Part shown: one piece after another, positions 46,298-57,900 of the stretch
Numbering within the stretch: position 1 is the first letter of the stretch
How the letters are laid out: each line of letters starts with the position of its first letter
Assembly: GCA_033964015.1 (NCBI GenBank)
Contig: CM066919.1
Span: 23,303,204 to 23,367,203 of the forward strand
Length of the DNA stretch: 64,000 nt
DNA from: Scolanthus callimorphus
Lineage: Eukaryota; Cnidaria; Anthozoa; Actiniaria; Edwardsiidae
Reading direction: 5' to 3'
Made by a program: the position numbers and the translations under genes
Notes under the pieces: model-generated
The model's database searches: none
What the model was told of the DNA's origin: nothing
The model's input: only the letters and a program-made list of their open reading frames with translations

Positions 46298-46734
46298 GCC
46301 AATTATTCACATGCGGATTACCAGTTATTCGCGTACGGATTACCAGTTATTCACGTGTGGATTACCAGTTATTCGGGTACGGATTACCAGTTATTCACGT
46401 GCGGATTACCAGTTGTTCACATACGGATTACCAGTTATTCGCGTGCGGATTACCAGTTATTCGCGTGCGGATTACCAGTTATTCGCGTACGGATTACCAG
46501 TTATTTGCGTGCGGATTACCAGTTATTCACATGCGGATTACCAGTTATTCGCGTGCGGATTACCAGTTATTCGCGTGCGGATTACCAGTTATTCACATGC
46601 GGATTACCAGTTATTCACGTGCGGATTACCAGTTATTCGCGTACGGATTACCAGTTATTCGCGTGCGGATTACCAGTTTTTCACGTGCGGATTACCAGTT
46701 ATTCACGTGCAGATTAACAGTTTGACGTGCAGTT
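46298..46734. repeat. 22-bp minisatellite 3' of GLT1D1
   Basis: About 20 tandem copies of a 22-bp unit, GTGCGGATTACCAGTTATTCGC, with variants (CACATGC, CGTAC). Because 22 is not a multiple of 3, all three plus-strand frames stay open as repetitive peptides; these are not genes. Confidence 0.92.
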
Positions 46735-47303
46735 TACCACGTATTCGTATTCACTTGCGGTTTATCCCTTATTATAGAGGTGCGGTTCACGACTCCTTTA
46801 TGTCGTCCGCATAGGTCTCCGAGTCCGCCACTTAAAATCAGCGATAACAGTTACAATTCTAGTGGTTACTGGTCAAGACCAGATAAATTTGCCTTCTTGA
46901 ATCATCCACACAACTTCCACCTGATTTCTTTCTCTCAAATTAGTCAATCAGAACGATTTTTATTGCATCGCCAAGCGTTCCAAACAGATTCTAAAAAAAT
47001 ATTGCAATTGAGCATAAAATATCTCCATCTCCTCAGAAAATTTTGCCTTATATCAAATGTAAACTGGCTAGTTTTTGCTTCCCAAAAGTGCGAACAATCT
47101 CTCACTGGAACTAGGAACGTTTCGTTGTGACAAACAATCTTTTGCATGCTCACTGTGAGGTGAGCTGGTCTGAATAAGCATGACTCGTTTCACAAACTGA
47201 GCGGAGCAAGAAATATCGAGGCATCCAACAATACATTTTAATGTGAAGACAAGATTACCCTGGAATTGAACCAGAGCCTCGTACGCTAGCTCTGTTACTC
47301 GCT

Positions 47304-47711
47304 ATAGGAGGATCCTTTGTTTACATTTTTAGCTCATTAGCATAAGCAATGTTCAGAATCAGACCGTTCGAGGGAGCTATAAAATGATGAGTTCTGAATA
47401 TCAATAGAGGACTGTAAATGAAACATAATTGGAAAATTTCAAGCTGATATCTCGAATTCTAAGCGCGTGGTGCAACGTTCAATTTAGAGGAAACATGTGA
47501 GCAAATTAGCGTTTTGCCCCAATGATTTTCACACAATTTTGAAAAGCTTCAACTAGCCTGAAAAATGACACAGAAAGAAAGGAAACAGGTCAGGACTTTT
47601 TAAGAATGAAAAATAAACTTGTTTTGAGCTTTTCGTTGCATTTTCAAAGCTAAAAACGGCGTTTCAAAATTTCGAGAATGTAAACAATGACGTCAGCAAG
47701 GATCCTCCTAT
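47304..47711. repeat. TIR-type repeat (0.4 kb)
   Basis: Ends ATAGGAGGATCCTTTGTTTA and the inverse GGATCCTCCTAT, with TGTTTACAT/ATGTAAACA just inside. A relative sharing AATATCAATA(A/G)AGG and GCGCGTG(A/G)TGC text lies at about 39440-39960. The GGATCC here appears unrelated to the arrays of the 15-kb element. Confidence 0.6.
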
Positions 47712-48280
47712 TGCATTACTGTTTTCCATAGTATTGATATTACTCGGTTTCAATTATTGAATTGAATTTTATTTTTTATTGTGAATTAGTGTCTGCAGAG
47801 TAGATTATATTTATATAGAAGGACGAAATCGCAAGACTGTGATGTATATATTGTATATTGGATTTTCTCTGAAATATTTTTTGGAGTGAGTTTGAAGAAT
47901 AATCATTTAGGAGCTCTCAAGCAGGAGCTTCGCTATTTTCTTGTTTGGACGTTTTTACAGACCTAGCAGGGTGTCCAGGTTTTCCTATTTTTTGGGGGCG
48001 CATTCCTATTTTCTCCTATTTTTTGGCCAAAACCTCCTATTTTTTGTGAAAAAATGGGACGAAAATTTGCAAATTCCCTTCAGTAAATATATGGGAAGTC
48101 GCCCGAGAAGGGGAGGGCGCCTCCCTTCCCCCCCCCCCCCCCCCGCCTACAAGGGAGGGGGATAGTGAAAATATGGGACGAAAATTGCAAATTCCCTTCA
48201 GTAAGTATATGGGAAAATCGCCCGAGAAGGGGAGGGCGCCCCCCCCCCTAAATCCGCCCCTGAAAAGGGCGCACTGCCAT

Positions 48281-51200
48281 TCACAGTGCACACCCGTAAA
48301 GCTCCGCCCGTAGCGAGATGTACACCTCCCACTCAAGGACCACAATCCTTAGCGACCGTGCTACGATGGCCTCGTGGAACTCGTGAATCACAACTGTGTT
48401 GCGATCTCTGTTCCCTGCAAACTCCTAAAACAAATCAAGCAATCGTTTAATAATTAATAAAAATACCTACTTTTTCCATGCGTATTTACTATAATAGATA
48501 CATAGATGACGACACTGCGTGTGATGACCAAAAAGTATACCACAAGACGATGTCGAGTGGCGTGACCACAAGACGACGTCGAGTGGTGGCGTGACCACAA
48601 GACGAAGTCGAGTGGCGTGACTGTCATCTATGACTATGCATCTATTATAGCACAGACGCATGGAAATTCACGCAATACGGACACAGGTCACGTGGTCTTT
48701 CAGAAACTCCGATTGGAAGAATGGAAGCCTACCTTGATCTTTCCGTTCTCTTGACGATAACGTGCCCAAGCGGTCCCATCGAGACTGTACTCGACCCGAT
48801 ATTTAGTCACCCATTGGAACAATCCAGGCCTTCCCTGGGTGGCGATATGGGTGATCATGGTAGGCTGCCCCAGATCGATCTCGAGATATTCGCCCACTTT
48901 GAGGTTTTCGGCGGCCCAACATCCCACGCTTCTTTTCCTTTCACCGTGTTATTAAGGCGTGCAAAATACGGCTGATGCTGATAAGAACGGACAGATGATG
49001 CAGTAATGCGAGCGTCTGGGATTCGGCCGTCCTCCATTCCTAACGACTGGTTACAAGCTGTGGAAAAACGAATAAAGTATTCAAAGTTACAAGATAATTC
49101 ACGGCCGCATGATCACTGCCGCGGCGCGCGCGAAACAACTTTGGCGCGGCACTTTTCACAGTCATACGACATTCGCTCTACACCACGGAATAACGTTATT
49201 AACAGCGCGACTACATGATTAGAATATTTTTAGTAAGTTTGTCGTCATTTATGAGTATTGACGGAGAGCCAAGTATATTCTGTCGTTTTGACAAGCTTTT
49301 AAGTGCAAAACGTCCGCCGTAACTACCTTTTTTGCACTTGTATGAGCTGCAGACACACTTGAATGACGCGTGCGTGGACGAGAAATCCGGTTTGCAGGTT
49401 CTGTTGTTTGTGCAAGAACCAGATGAACTGCAAGGATTCTAAAACATATATATGATATCATTAGTGTTAGACCCCGTCCACACTACGCCGTTTTCAAACG
49501 AAAACGGATACTTTTTGCTCCGGATACGGCTATCGTCCACACTACATTTATACAACGCCGAAAACGGATCAATCCGAAAACGCTCTCCAGAGTGGAGCGA
49601 AACGGGGCTGTTTGAAAACGCTGTTTTCAGTGTGGACGGTGAAAACGATGCTATCTGAAAACGATGACGTCACCACAGCAAACCCGACCAATTTCACGGG
49701 CCGACAGATCGAAATGCGCATGCGTCGAGCTTATTTGAGCATGCGCACTGAATACTTAAGAGCGTCTTCCTACATTCTCTTACTCGGCCAGACCTCCCCG
49801 GCTCGTCACCTCGCGGGAGGGAGGCTCTGGTGACAGCCACTGACGCATGCGCGAGATTTGATACAGAGCCGTTGAGAGAAAGATCTTTCTGCGCATGCCC
49901 CAACGTTCAAAACCAGCCAATCAGCAAAGGTCCTCAAATGTCACCAGAGCCTCCCCTGCGAGCAGACGAGCCGGGGAGCTTTTTGAAACGCAAATCTTTT
50001 TGAAAACGGAGCAAAAAGTATCCGTTTTCGTCTGAAAACGGTGTAGTGTAGACATGGTCTTAGTATTATACACTGTACTCACTCTCTTGAATCAGAATGG
50101 CTTTTACTAGGAACAGCCAATCTCGCAATGCGTTATATTATTGAGCAGTTAATAGTTGAATGTTTGCTCGTGGAATTTCACTTATTTTAATTTTACAGAA
50201 TAAACTGCGTTCAGTGAACGTCGTTGTTCAACAAAACAATGTATATTATAATACCTTTGGCGTATTATCCGGGCTCAGAGGCTCATAAGTATTTATGAGC
50301 CCCCTGCCGGCTCTAGTGAACACATTTTGGCGGGCTCTGGTATATACTAGAATCGTATGATGTCTCTTTTTGTGGAAATTGAGGACGAGATATCATACGA
50401 TTCAATTATATTCAAAGTCTACAGTCGGTAGATTCCGACGAAAATAGCGCGCGCCTTGTATGATATCGCTTTTTTAGTGCTATTTTCTTAGCGGAATCTA
50501 GGCTCCTGAAGCTTTGAATAATCCTATAGAATCCCATAGCTCAATTTTTACGCGCGCGTTGATTGCATCACGACTCGTGCGATATCGTTTTTCGCGTGAA
50601 ATTTAACGTGGAATTCACTCGTCGCTGCGCGCCTCGTGCGATATCGCTTTTTTAGTGCTATTTTCTTAGCGGAATCTAGCCTCCTGAAGCTTTGAATAAT
50701 CCTATAGAATCCCATAGCTCAATTTTTACGCGCGCGTTGATTGCATCACGACTCGTGCGATATCGTTTTTCGCGTGAAATTTAACGTGGAATTCAATCGT
50801 CATGTGATGAATTTATCTATAGAGCCCGCTGCTCTGAGGTCACTGCTGACAGAGGCGATTATTCACCTTGAAGCTGCAGTACTTGCTCCCAGTTTTCTGT
50901 ACCAACCCATCGGTGTACCCCACGTGATCAGTAGACATCAGAACACACACAGCCTTCCCACTCGCCAGTTTTGGTCCAATATTATAAGACACGCAGTAAG
51001 TGCTCATAAAGCACTCCAACCGACACCTGTCCTCCTCGGCGTCAACTTTTTTCGAGCTGATTACGTATCTTGTGGCGTCGAGAATTAGGTTTTCGCTGCA
51101 TTTTTCCAAAGTCAAGGTACGGCAACGGCCTCGACTTCTGAAAAAAAACAAAACATTGTTGACCTCGGTCGGGCGGGTAAATAACTTGGTCAGGAGGTCC

Positions 51201-51693
51201 GTATAGGGAGCCGTGCCCTCTAGGAAAAAATAAACTGCAAGTAAAGTATTGTCCCTTTGCGGATGCCTTGGGGACATAGAAGTATCATTTTTACTTTTTT
51301 TTCGTATGTTTTTGTTTTCTCTTTTATCCCAGTTTCCACAGTCTAATTACGGCAACGGCCCTCGGCTCCTGTGAACAAAATGCCAACTACGAAACAGAGG
51401 CAATGCTCTACGAAGTTGAAGTACTAATGTTACTGACAGATTTGACCAACCAGAGCCGAGAATTGCCAAACACAAAACACGGATTCTAGATTTTGGAAGA
51501 TCGCGAGGATACAAACTTGGCTGGAAAAGTTTATGAAAACCACTCTATAACAACGATATCATTCCTCCATTTCTCTTCAGCCTCCGTTTGTGAATCTTGC
51601 TACCAAAACACCTGTCTGTGTCAATTCTACTAGTTCTACTCACCGCGTTGCACTCCAAAAGTAGCCAAGCCGAGTAAAGAAACCCAAATCCAT
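48281..51693 (-). CDS. PAN/Apple - EGF - F5/8C (discoidin) domain protein
   Basis: Exons on the minus strand: 51644-51693 (uncertain start), 50867-51137 (PAN/Apple), 49327-49438 (EGF), 48733-49057 and 48281-48424 (F5/8C, stop at 48281). Phases agree. PAN shows paired cysteines in CSENLILDATRYVISS, DRCRLECFMSTYCVSYN and CVLMS; the EGF exon has six cysteines; F5/8C shows LGMEDGRIPDARITASS, YLEIDLGQPTMITHIATQGR, WVTKYRVEYSLDGTAW, EFAGNRDRNTVV and ends LRAELYGC, spanning the domain. About 300 residues. Such proteins are extracellular and bind glycans or lipids; this role is from the domains. The proposed first exon (MDLGFFTRLGYFW) is a poor signal peptide, so the start may be elsewhere. One base is missing at about 48924 (CCC), within the first F5/8C exon. 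Confidence 0.82.
48473..48666. repeat. foldback MITE with three internal 27-bp repeats, in F5/8C intron
   Basis: TTTCCATGCGT and ACGCATGGAAA bound CTATAATAGAT/ATCTATTATAG arms. The middle repeats GTGACCACAAGACGA(C/A)GTC three times. Confidence 0.7.
49470..50059. mobile_element. TIR element with TTA duplication, carrying a nested Mutator-like MITE
   Basis: GACCCCGTCCACACTACGCC and the inverse GGTGTAGTGTAGACATGGTC are the ends, continuing through GAAAACGGATACTTTTTGCT. TTA flanks both sides (49467-49469, 50060-50062), as for Harbinger-like elements. A fragment with GGCCCTGTCCACACTAACGC lies at about 61483. The EGF exon is 32 bp away. Confidence 0.8.
49773..49980. mobile_element. Mutator-like MITE, copy 2 (truncated)
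   Basis: Same family as 18685 and 62564: CATTCTCTTACTCGGCC start, GAGGCTCTGGTGACAGCC, TCAGCAAAGGTCCTCAAATG and GCCGGGGAGCT end. The terminal GGGTA-AGAATG is missing. Nested in the TTA-flanked element. Confidence 0.75.
50462..50817. repeat. 178-bp direct tandem duplication
   Basis: Two near-identical copies starting GATATCGCTTTTTTAGTGCT at 50462 and 50640, including CTCCTGAAGCTTTGAATAAT and GATATCGTTTTTCGCGTGAA. Lies in the intron 3' of the PAN exon. Non-coding. Confidence 0.88.
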
Positions 51694-52285
51694 TTAAGGG
51701 GGCCAAATAATACTTGAGTCATTTGAAAAGACATCTTTATAAACTTGCCAGAAATGCGGGGATATTCAAGAAGTTCCTTCTGATTCCGATGAGTTTTTCA
51801 CCACCTGCCTTCTGAGAAGAAATGTTTAAAACTTGGTACTTATTATGTCTTGTGGCAGCTACAATGAACTGCTCTGCGGGATATCCTCTTGTTTTCGTTC
51901 TTTTAAAATCGTTCTTTGTCCCCTACACTTTCCGCTCGCTAAAATCAAATTATAAATTCCTAATATCCAACTAAATGGAGTTCTAGTCAAGCTACCTGCG
52001 GTCATTCCTCGGGGGCTCTTCCAATGTCGGGATAATCGGGTAGCCTGCGAAATGATCGGGGGTGGAAGCTACATAATGCAGAAAGATTAACGGGGTGTAA
52101 CCAACAAAACAAAGAATTATTGCATCGAAAAAAGCCAATAATAATGAATGAAAACTATTGAACAATGATTAACAGTCGTCACATTAAAAACGAATAATGA
52201 ATAACGCCTAAAAATGTAAAGGAATAGTGAATAATCGAAGAAAAATGCCAAACTAGAATAAGGGATAATCAGGGTCCAAATTCAG
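51694..52285. other. upstream region of the PAN-EGF-F5/8C gene
   Basis: Promoter side of the minus-strand gene. No gene recognised. A plus-strand frame at 51821 begins MFKTWYLLCLVAATMNCSA, which looks like a signal peptide, but no downstream domain or clear donor supports a gene. Confidence 0.35.
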
Positions 52286-52421
52286 CTAAGCGAGGGTGCG
52301 TTTCTTTGAGAAAATCCGGATTCGGATTCGACGTGGAATTTCATGGATTTTTGTAGAACGAAAGAAACGCTGAACCCGAAAAAGGAGTTACCATGGTAAC
52401 AGTCGCGGGACGACCCCTGTC

Positions 52422-52694
52422 CATTCTCGTACCCAGAGCTCCCCGGCTCGTCTGCTCGCAGGGGAGGCTCTAATGTAATGTAATGTAATGTAGGCACTTG
52501 TATACCGCAAATTATCATATGAATATGTTCAAATGCGGTTACAGATGTGGACATGTCTGATCCCTAAGATGCGGACTGCGATTTATACAATGCAGTTTAC
52601 AATCATGAGTGGTTGTTAGATTACATTCTGTAGTGAGCACTGTGATTGTTTAACGTCCCTCGCATAGTGGTTAAGTGTAGTGGGCTGAGAGACG

Positions 52695-52726
<32 letters not shown>

Positions 52727-53059
52727 TGAAACACAGGAGAAATGACGAATCACTCCAACCCACGATGGACACAAGGTTCGAAACAGCAGAGAAAAAATCC
52801 CAACTGCCCCCGACTGGGATTCGAACCCGGTGCACAGAGGTGAGAGGCAAACGCTTTACACGCTGCGCCACCCGTGCTTCACGGCTCTGGTGACATCCAT
52901 TTGAGGGCCTTTGCTGATTGGCTGGTTTTGGATGCTGGAGCATGCGCAAAAAGATCTTTCTCTCAACGGCTCTGTATCAAATCTCGCGCATGCGTCAGTG
53001 GCTGTCACCAGAGCCTCCCCCGCGAGGAGACGAGCCGGGAAGCTCTGGGTAAGAGAATG
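52422..53059. mobile_element. Mutator-like MITE, copy 3, split by a SINE
   Basis: CATTCTCGTACCCAGAGCTC start and GAGCTCTGGGTAAGAGAATG-type end (GAAGCTCTGGGTAAGAGAATG). Flanked by ACCCCTGTC and ACCCCTCTC, a 9-bp duplication with one mismatch. Confidence 0.8.
52472..52882 (-). mobile_element. tRNA-derived SINE
   Basis: On the minus strand the head contains a box A-like GGTGGCGCAGCGTGTAAAG and a perfect box B, GGTTCGAATCC, followed by a ~330-bp unique body and a tail of (ACATT)n repeats at 52472-52494. GGCTCT flanks it (52466-52471 and 52883-52888). This fits an RNA polymerase III SINE copied by a LINE. It is not a functional tRNA: the anticodon arm is not convincing. Confidence 0.8.
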
Positions 53060-53316
53060 ACCCCTCTCACACGTGAAGAGCGCACGCGTGATGATAGCTA
53101 ACCACTGACCCAAAGTATTCTTTTGGAATCCTTTCCCAAAGAAACGCAAAGATTCAGAATCCGTCGAATCCGGATTTGGATTGAATCTCCTGAATCCACG
53201 ACGATTGTGGATTCGGTAGATTGAGAATCCTTTTTTTTGGATTTCTCAATAGAAACGAAAAATCCGTTTTTGGATTCTAGTATCCGAATCCGGATTTTCG
53301 CAACGAGCACCCTTAG

Positions 53317-54924
53317 CGTTCGTTAACTTGGTGTATAACCTTTAGCTTAACCGAGTAAACTCACTGAAACTGAGAAACTTGCAGAGGCGTCAGCGTGCTC
53401 AAGCCAAACATTCCGGATTTGGGTCAAAATACGTCATCAGTATGGACTGTTTGGCTTGATATTTGCGGAAGTCTCTTTCGGCTAGCGCGGCGAACGCAAG
53501 GCAAGTGTGAATCATATCGACGCAAGCACCAGCCTACAAATCAACATTGATTAGTTTGCAAGCACAAGCGCAAGGAAACGTAACGTCTCTATTTTCTTGT
53601 GCTTGCGTCTGCGTTCTAGTGAGAACCACACAAGGGAAATGTAGGAGTTTGATATCCTTGTGATTGCCCTTCAGCGAGAACCAGCCTTTAATAGGTGGTG
53701 TCGGCTTTCACAGGCAACATAAAGGGTGCTCGTTATTTTATCCGCAAAAATCAGTTGCTATGGTAACAAATGATCAGCGCGAGAAGTGTTTTCATGAATG
53801 AAAATTATAAGCTGACACGACTATATAAGCTGACCAATTCCGATTATAAGCTGACCAATTCCTGATTGGTCAAACGACTTCTCTTTGCTAGAACGCACGC
53901 GAAATAGTGCTAAAATAGACTGTTCTACTCCTGTGCCTATGGCTCCAGTGCAGTAGATAGAGGCTTTCTTATGGCTGTGAAAACGGTATGGAACGCTAGG
54001 AACACGGTATGGTAACGTTACCGCCACAGCCAAACCTCGAAGATGACCCCAAATTTGTCACACTGATTGCTCACTGCCATTCTCAGTTACGCGGTCGCCG
54101 GGAAAAAAGCTTGCAGGCGAAAACTCGTTTTTTCTGTCTTGTCTGAGCGCGACAAGCCGGCAAAAGCACGTGCGTTGCCATGGAAACTTTGACAAAAAAC
54201 GAGTTTTCGCTTGCAACCTTTTTTCCTGGCAACAGCGTGTAACTGAGAATGGCTATAATGAAATAAACATAAGACGTTGTCTTGGAAACGAAATAAATCA
54301 GTGCACCCTTAATCAATCTGTAAGTATATTTATTTAATCTGTGTATGTAACTTTTACAGCTTACTGTTATGTATAATTCTTTTTTGTAACCCAACTTTTT
54401 TTCGCTATTTGCCTAATAATATTGTATATATATATATATATATAACAGTAAAAATTTAATTATAAAAATATAACAATAAATTATTTGTAATCAGAACTGC
54501 CTGGTTAGGAACACATATACCTGCTCTTGGGTCTGACTGAGTATCAGGCATAGTTTTGTTTTTCCTGGAAGATAATTCTTCCAGCAGGCAAATAGAAATT
54601 TGCAACTAGACAGACCTCAAGATGCAAGCGAGACAAGCTCAAATGGGACATTCCTTGAGAAACCTGCGTGACAAGCAAAAATCTCAAAACTACTCTCATA
54701 AATAGCACACATGGTCCCTGCCTTGACCCAGGAAACCATGACAGTCTATACTAAATAGGTAACATGTGGTACATGTGTCCTGTTGTCCATATCAACAAAG
54801 CAACTGCAATAATACCACTTAATAGTTCTGTTACCAAGGTCCCACCTTTTGCGGCATAATAACTCCATGGTTGCACATTTTGTGTTTTCCAACACAATAT
54901 AGCTATGGCAGATCTATAGTTCTG
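53317..54924. other. spacer with repeats, 3' of the 2OG oxygenase
   Basis: Contains the GCCATTCTCAGTTAC foldback (54076-54254), a short (TA)n run (about 54424-54444) and an inverted AAGCCAAACA/TGTTTGGCTT pair near 53402-53459. No gene recognised. Confidence 0.45.
54076..54254. repeat. foldback MITE (GCCATTCTCAGTTAC family), copy 2
   Basis: GCCATTCTCAGTTACGCGGTC start and GTAACTGAGAATGGC end, with GCAGGCGAAAACTCGTTTT and AAAACGAGTTTTCGCTTGC facing arms. Copy 1 is at 37501. Confidence 0.8.
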
Positions 54925-57900
54925 TCATAACATCTGTCTCCTAACACATTCAGGGTAGGGCCGGCAAGTATGCTCCAGTGTGAAATTCCTCTTCACTTCT
55001 TGGCCAGGCATGAGATTGATTATAAGAGCTGACGTTAAGTATGTTGAGTGCCAATCACAGCCCTCATTTCCTGTGCCACGAATATGTTTGTCAACTCTTC
55101 TTAAGGCTTTGCCATATGTGGTAATGTCCTCAACTAGCCACGTCACCTCTGGCATTGGCCTATCAAGAAATACCATAAAATGTTGGTTAATGTTTATTAA
55201 ACGACACCATTTTACTGGCTTCCATCACAACAAAAAATGAAGAGACAAACCTTGTGCAGAAGCAGAACAAGGACCTGATTGGGTCAGAGTTTGTCTGGTG
55301 GAACAGATGCCCCCCTCTCCCTACCATGGAAGGGGTTGAGATAGGACCCCCACTTCCACATGAAAAAGGTAGCCATTTGCATGGGAAATAAATGTCATTT
55401 GACTCCCAGCCCCTCTGAAATTGAGAAAATACCCTACTTGATGGAAGTAGGGATTTTTTTTATCCTAGAATCTGGATCACTAGAGTCTACTGAGGCCCCC
55501 AAAAAGTGCCTGGGAAAACATTTTTATGGCACTTTTTCATACTTGTATTTCCTTAATACCTGTATGGTAGCCCTTTATATGTACTTATTTTCTATTTGCA
55601 CTTGTCAATTTTCCCTTTTGTAATGCCTATGGATTCTCTAGATATTTCAGGAACATTTAATAATTCCTACAGTTTGTATAAATATTTGATTGGAATGACA
55701 AGTTACCTTGAAGGAAACATCTTTCTTTTCTTGCCTTCCCTGGATATCCCCCAAAATTCGACCACGCGAGAACCTGTCACTGCAGGAGCAGATGTGTCCA
55801 GCTCTGAAAACTCGGCTCGTGTCCATTCATCCATTGATAAGTCTTTCAGTTCATCTCGCCCTTCATAGTCTGATGCATTTGAGTCTACGCGCACCTCAAT
55901 TGCCACCAGCCGCAGATTAAACCCTGCCCCGGAGAGCAGCTGGTACAGGAAGGCATCTTTCCCCTTGAGATTCTGAACACAGCACAAAACATACATTTAG
56001 GCACCCAATTAAATCAAAGTAAATATTTGCCGTCAGCTGCAGGTTAAACAGGGTTGAGAATTCCAGAGGACCACATGAACCCTGTTATACCATGCCTCAG
56101 AGAGCAGCTGATCATTTTGAACTATCTATTGAGCATATCGATTGGAAGCTCATGGATATAGAATGAGGAGGTGATTATTTATCACACCAAAACACCATCG
56201 TGCTATACCCAGACAAATTTCTCTACATTATATGATCGTGCTTTATACTATTACCTTTGGCTTTAAAGAGTTGGGTGTATACTTGTGCTCAAAGATGTAT
56301 CCTGCATGCGAATACTGTTCCACTCCAAGATCGTCTGGGACGTCAAAATTTCTTTGTGTTCAGGTTCACTCTCTACATAATCCAATTCTCCATTGTCAAT
56401 CTTGATTAAGTAGTCTTGGATTTGCTTAAGGCTCTTCACAACTGGGTGCTCGGCACTTGTCACTGGAGTTTCAAGCTTGGCATCTCCACTCCTACGTGAG
56501 GTAAAATAGCAAAGAATCAGCGGAAGAAGAATGTACGGTAGAGATATGTTTCATACAGGATTTGCTATTTTCTGGTAAATGTTAAAACTGACTGCTCTGT
56601 TTTGTAAAAGAGGTACTGTCTTGGATTTTTCTTGTAAAAATGTGAGACTCATAAAGCTTGTTTATCTCAATGAAAAACCAAAGCACCTACATAAATGCAT
56701 AACATGACAGAAAGAAAACTCTGCTTACTGGGTAAAATTATTCAGAAGCACAAATTTTGTGTGTAAATTAAATCTACCTGTAAAGATGATAAATAAGTGT
56801 GATGCGATGGCCAGAGGTAATCTCCTTGATTTCATGCTCCACATCTGTGAAGAAAGCAGCCCATTGGCATGTTTTACCAGCTCGGCCAGGCCCCGACTTG
56901 TAGATGCGCTCATCCCCTATATGCTGCACATGTAGAGCCCCTCCTGTATGCTTCACGGGTAGGGAAACGACCAAGGTGCCAAAATGGTTTTCTTCCCTTT
57001 GGGTATCCCTGTGCACATTTTAAAAGAGTACATAGAACTTTAAATATAAAGTTTGTTATTTGTTTAAAAATCTCAGCAGGGAGAGTGGAAGCAAAGGGCC
57101 AATCCCAAGTAATGTTGATAGGAGGAGGGTATTGTAATAGTGACCAACATAGATTAGTAGATAACCCAATATTTTTCATCTAAAGATGAGTTGAGCCAGA
57201 ATCATATAATTTGCACTGCATTTCCAGATGGGGGGTTGCATTGGCTGGGGCAGCCCCCTAGAAAAATAGCAAGGACAAACAAAAACTCTGACACTGCCCC
57301 CACCAAAATATAATTTTGTTTCTGCAGCCCCTGTTGTGGTCCAAGATGCATTAGCCAGAGAGTTGGGGACAGGGGCCAAAATTTGAATAATGCAAAATAT
57401 ATGTCTTACCTGTGTGGTAAAAAGAATGACCCCTTTTCATAGACCAAAAGCTTGTAAAGCCTCAGCTCAACTTTTGAAACTGGAAGCCCTGGTACCAGTA
57501 CACTGCATACTGACTGCTTGAGATCCATAAAAGCATCATTCCATGTTACATTGGGCAAGATAGTGAACTTGTCAGGGTTTAACTGCCAGCATGATCTGAC
57601 ATCTTTGTCAACTACAGTCTCCTCATTTCGACCAAATGGTGCCTGGCTGCATTTCTTGATCAAGTCTTTCATAGAGATTGGTTGGTGGTTGGAATCACTC
57701 TGGCTTTCATTGGGAAATGATGGATCCAGACAGGTGTTGTTGTCATTGAACTGGATATTAGGGATTGCTGGGAGAACACCTTTGGATTACAAAATGAAGC
57801 AGACCATTAGTTCCATTATTCTGTTCCCTATTCCATTATTCCTTAGCCAGAAAAAAAGAACAGTAGCTGTGCTAGGGAGTGAATTGAAATGGTAGTGGGG

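Larger units (their letters stand above)
52286..53316. mobile_element. TIR element containing a Mutator-like MITE that contains a SINE
   Basis: Outer ends CTAAGCGAGGGTGCGTTTC and the inverse GCAACGAGCACCCTTAG, with TCCGGATTCGGAT/ATCCGAATCCGGA just inside. Between them lies the Mutator-like MITE 52422-53059, itself split by the SINE 52472-52882. Removing the inner insertions leaves a roughly 0.4-kb foldback. Confidence 0.75.

Noticed and set aside
46282..46814. Three overlapping long plus-strand ORFs with repeating peptides (e.g. LPVIRVRITSYS)
   Set aside because: By-product of the 22-bp minisatellite, which stays open in all frames; no family, no splice context.
51821..51970. Plus-strand signal-peptide-like frame starting MFKTWYLLCLVAATMNCSA
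   Set aside because: No supporting donor, no downstream domain on the plus strand and a quick stop; could be chance.
52801..52882. Functional tRNA gene
   Set aside because: Box A and B are present but the anticodon arm does not fold convincingly and the sequence continues into a SINE body with an (ACATT)n tail and flanking duplication.
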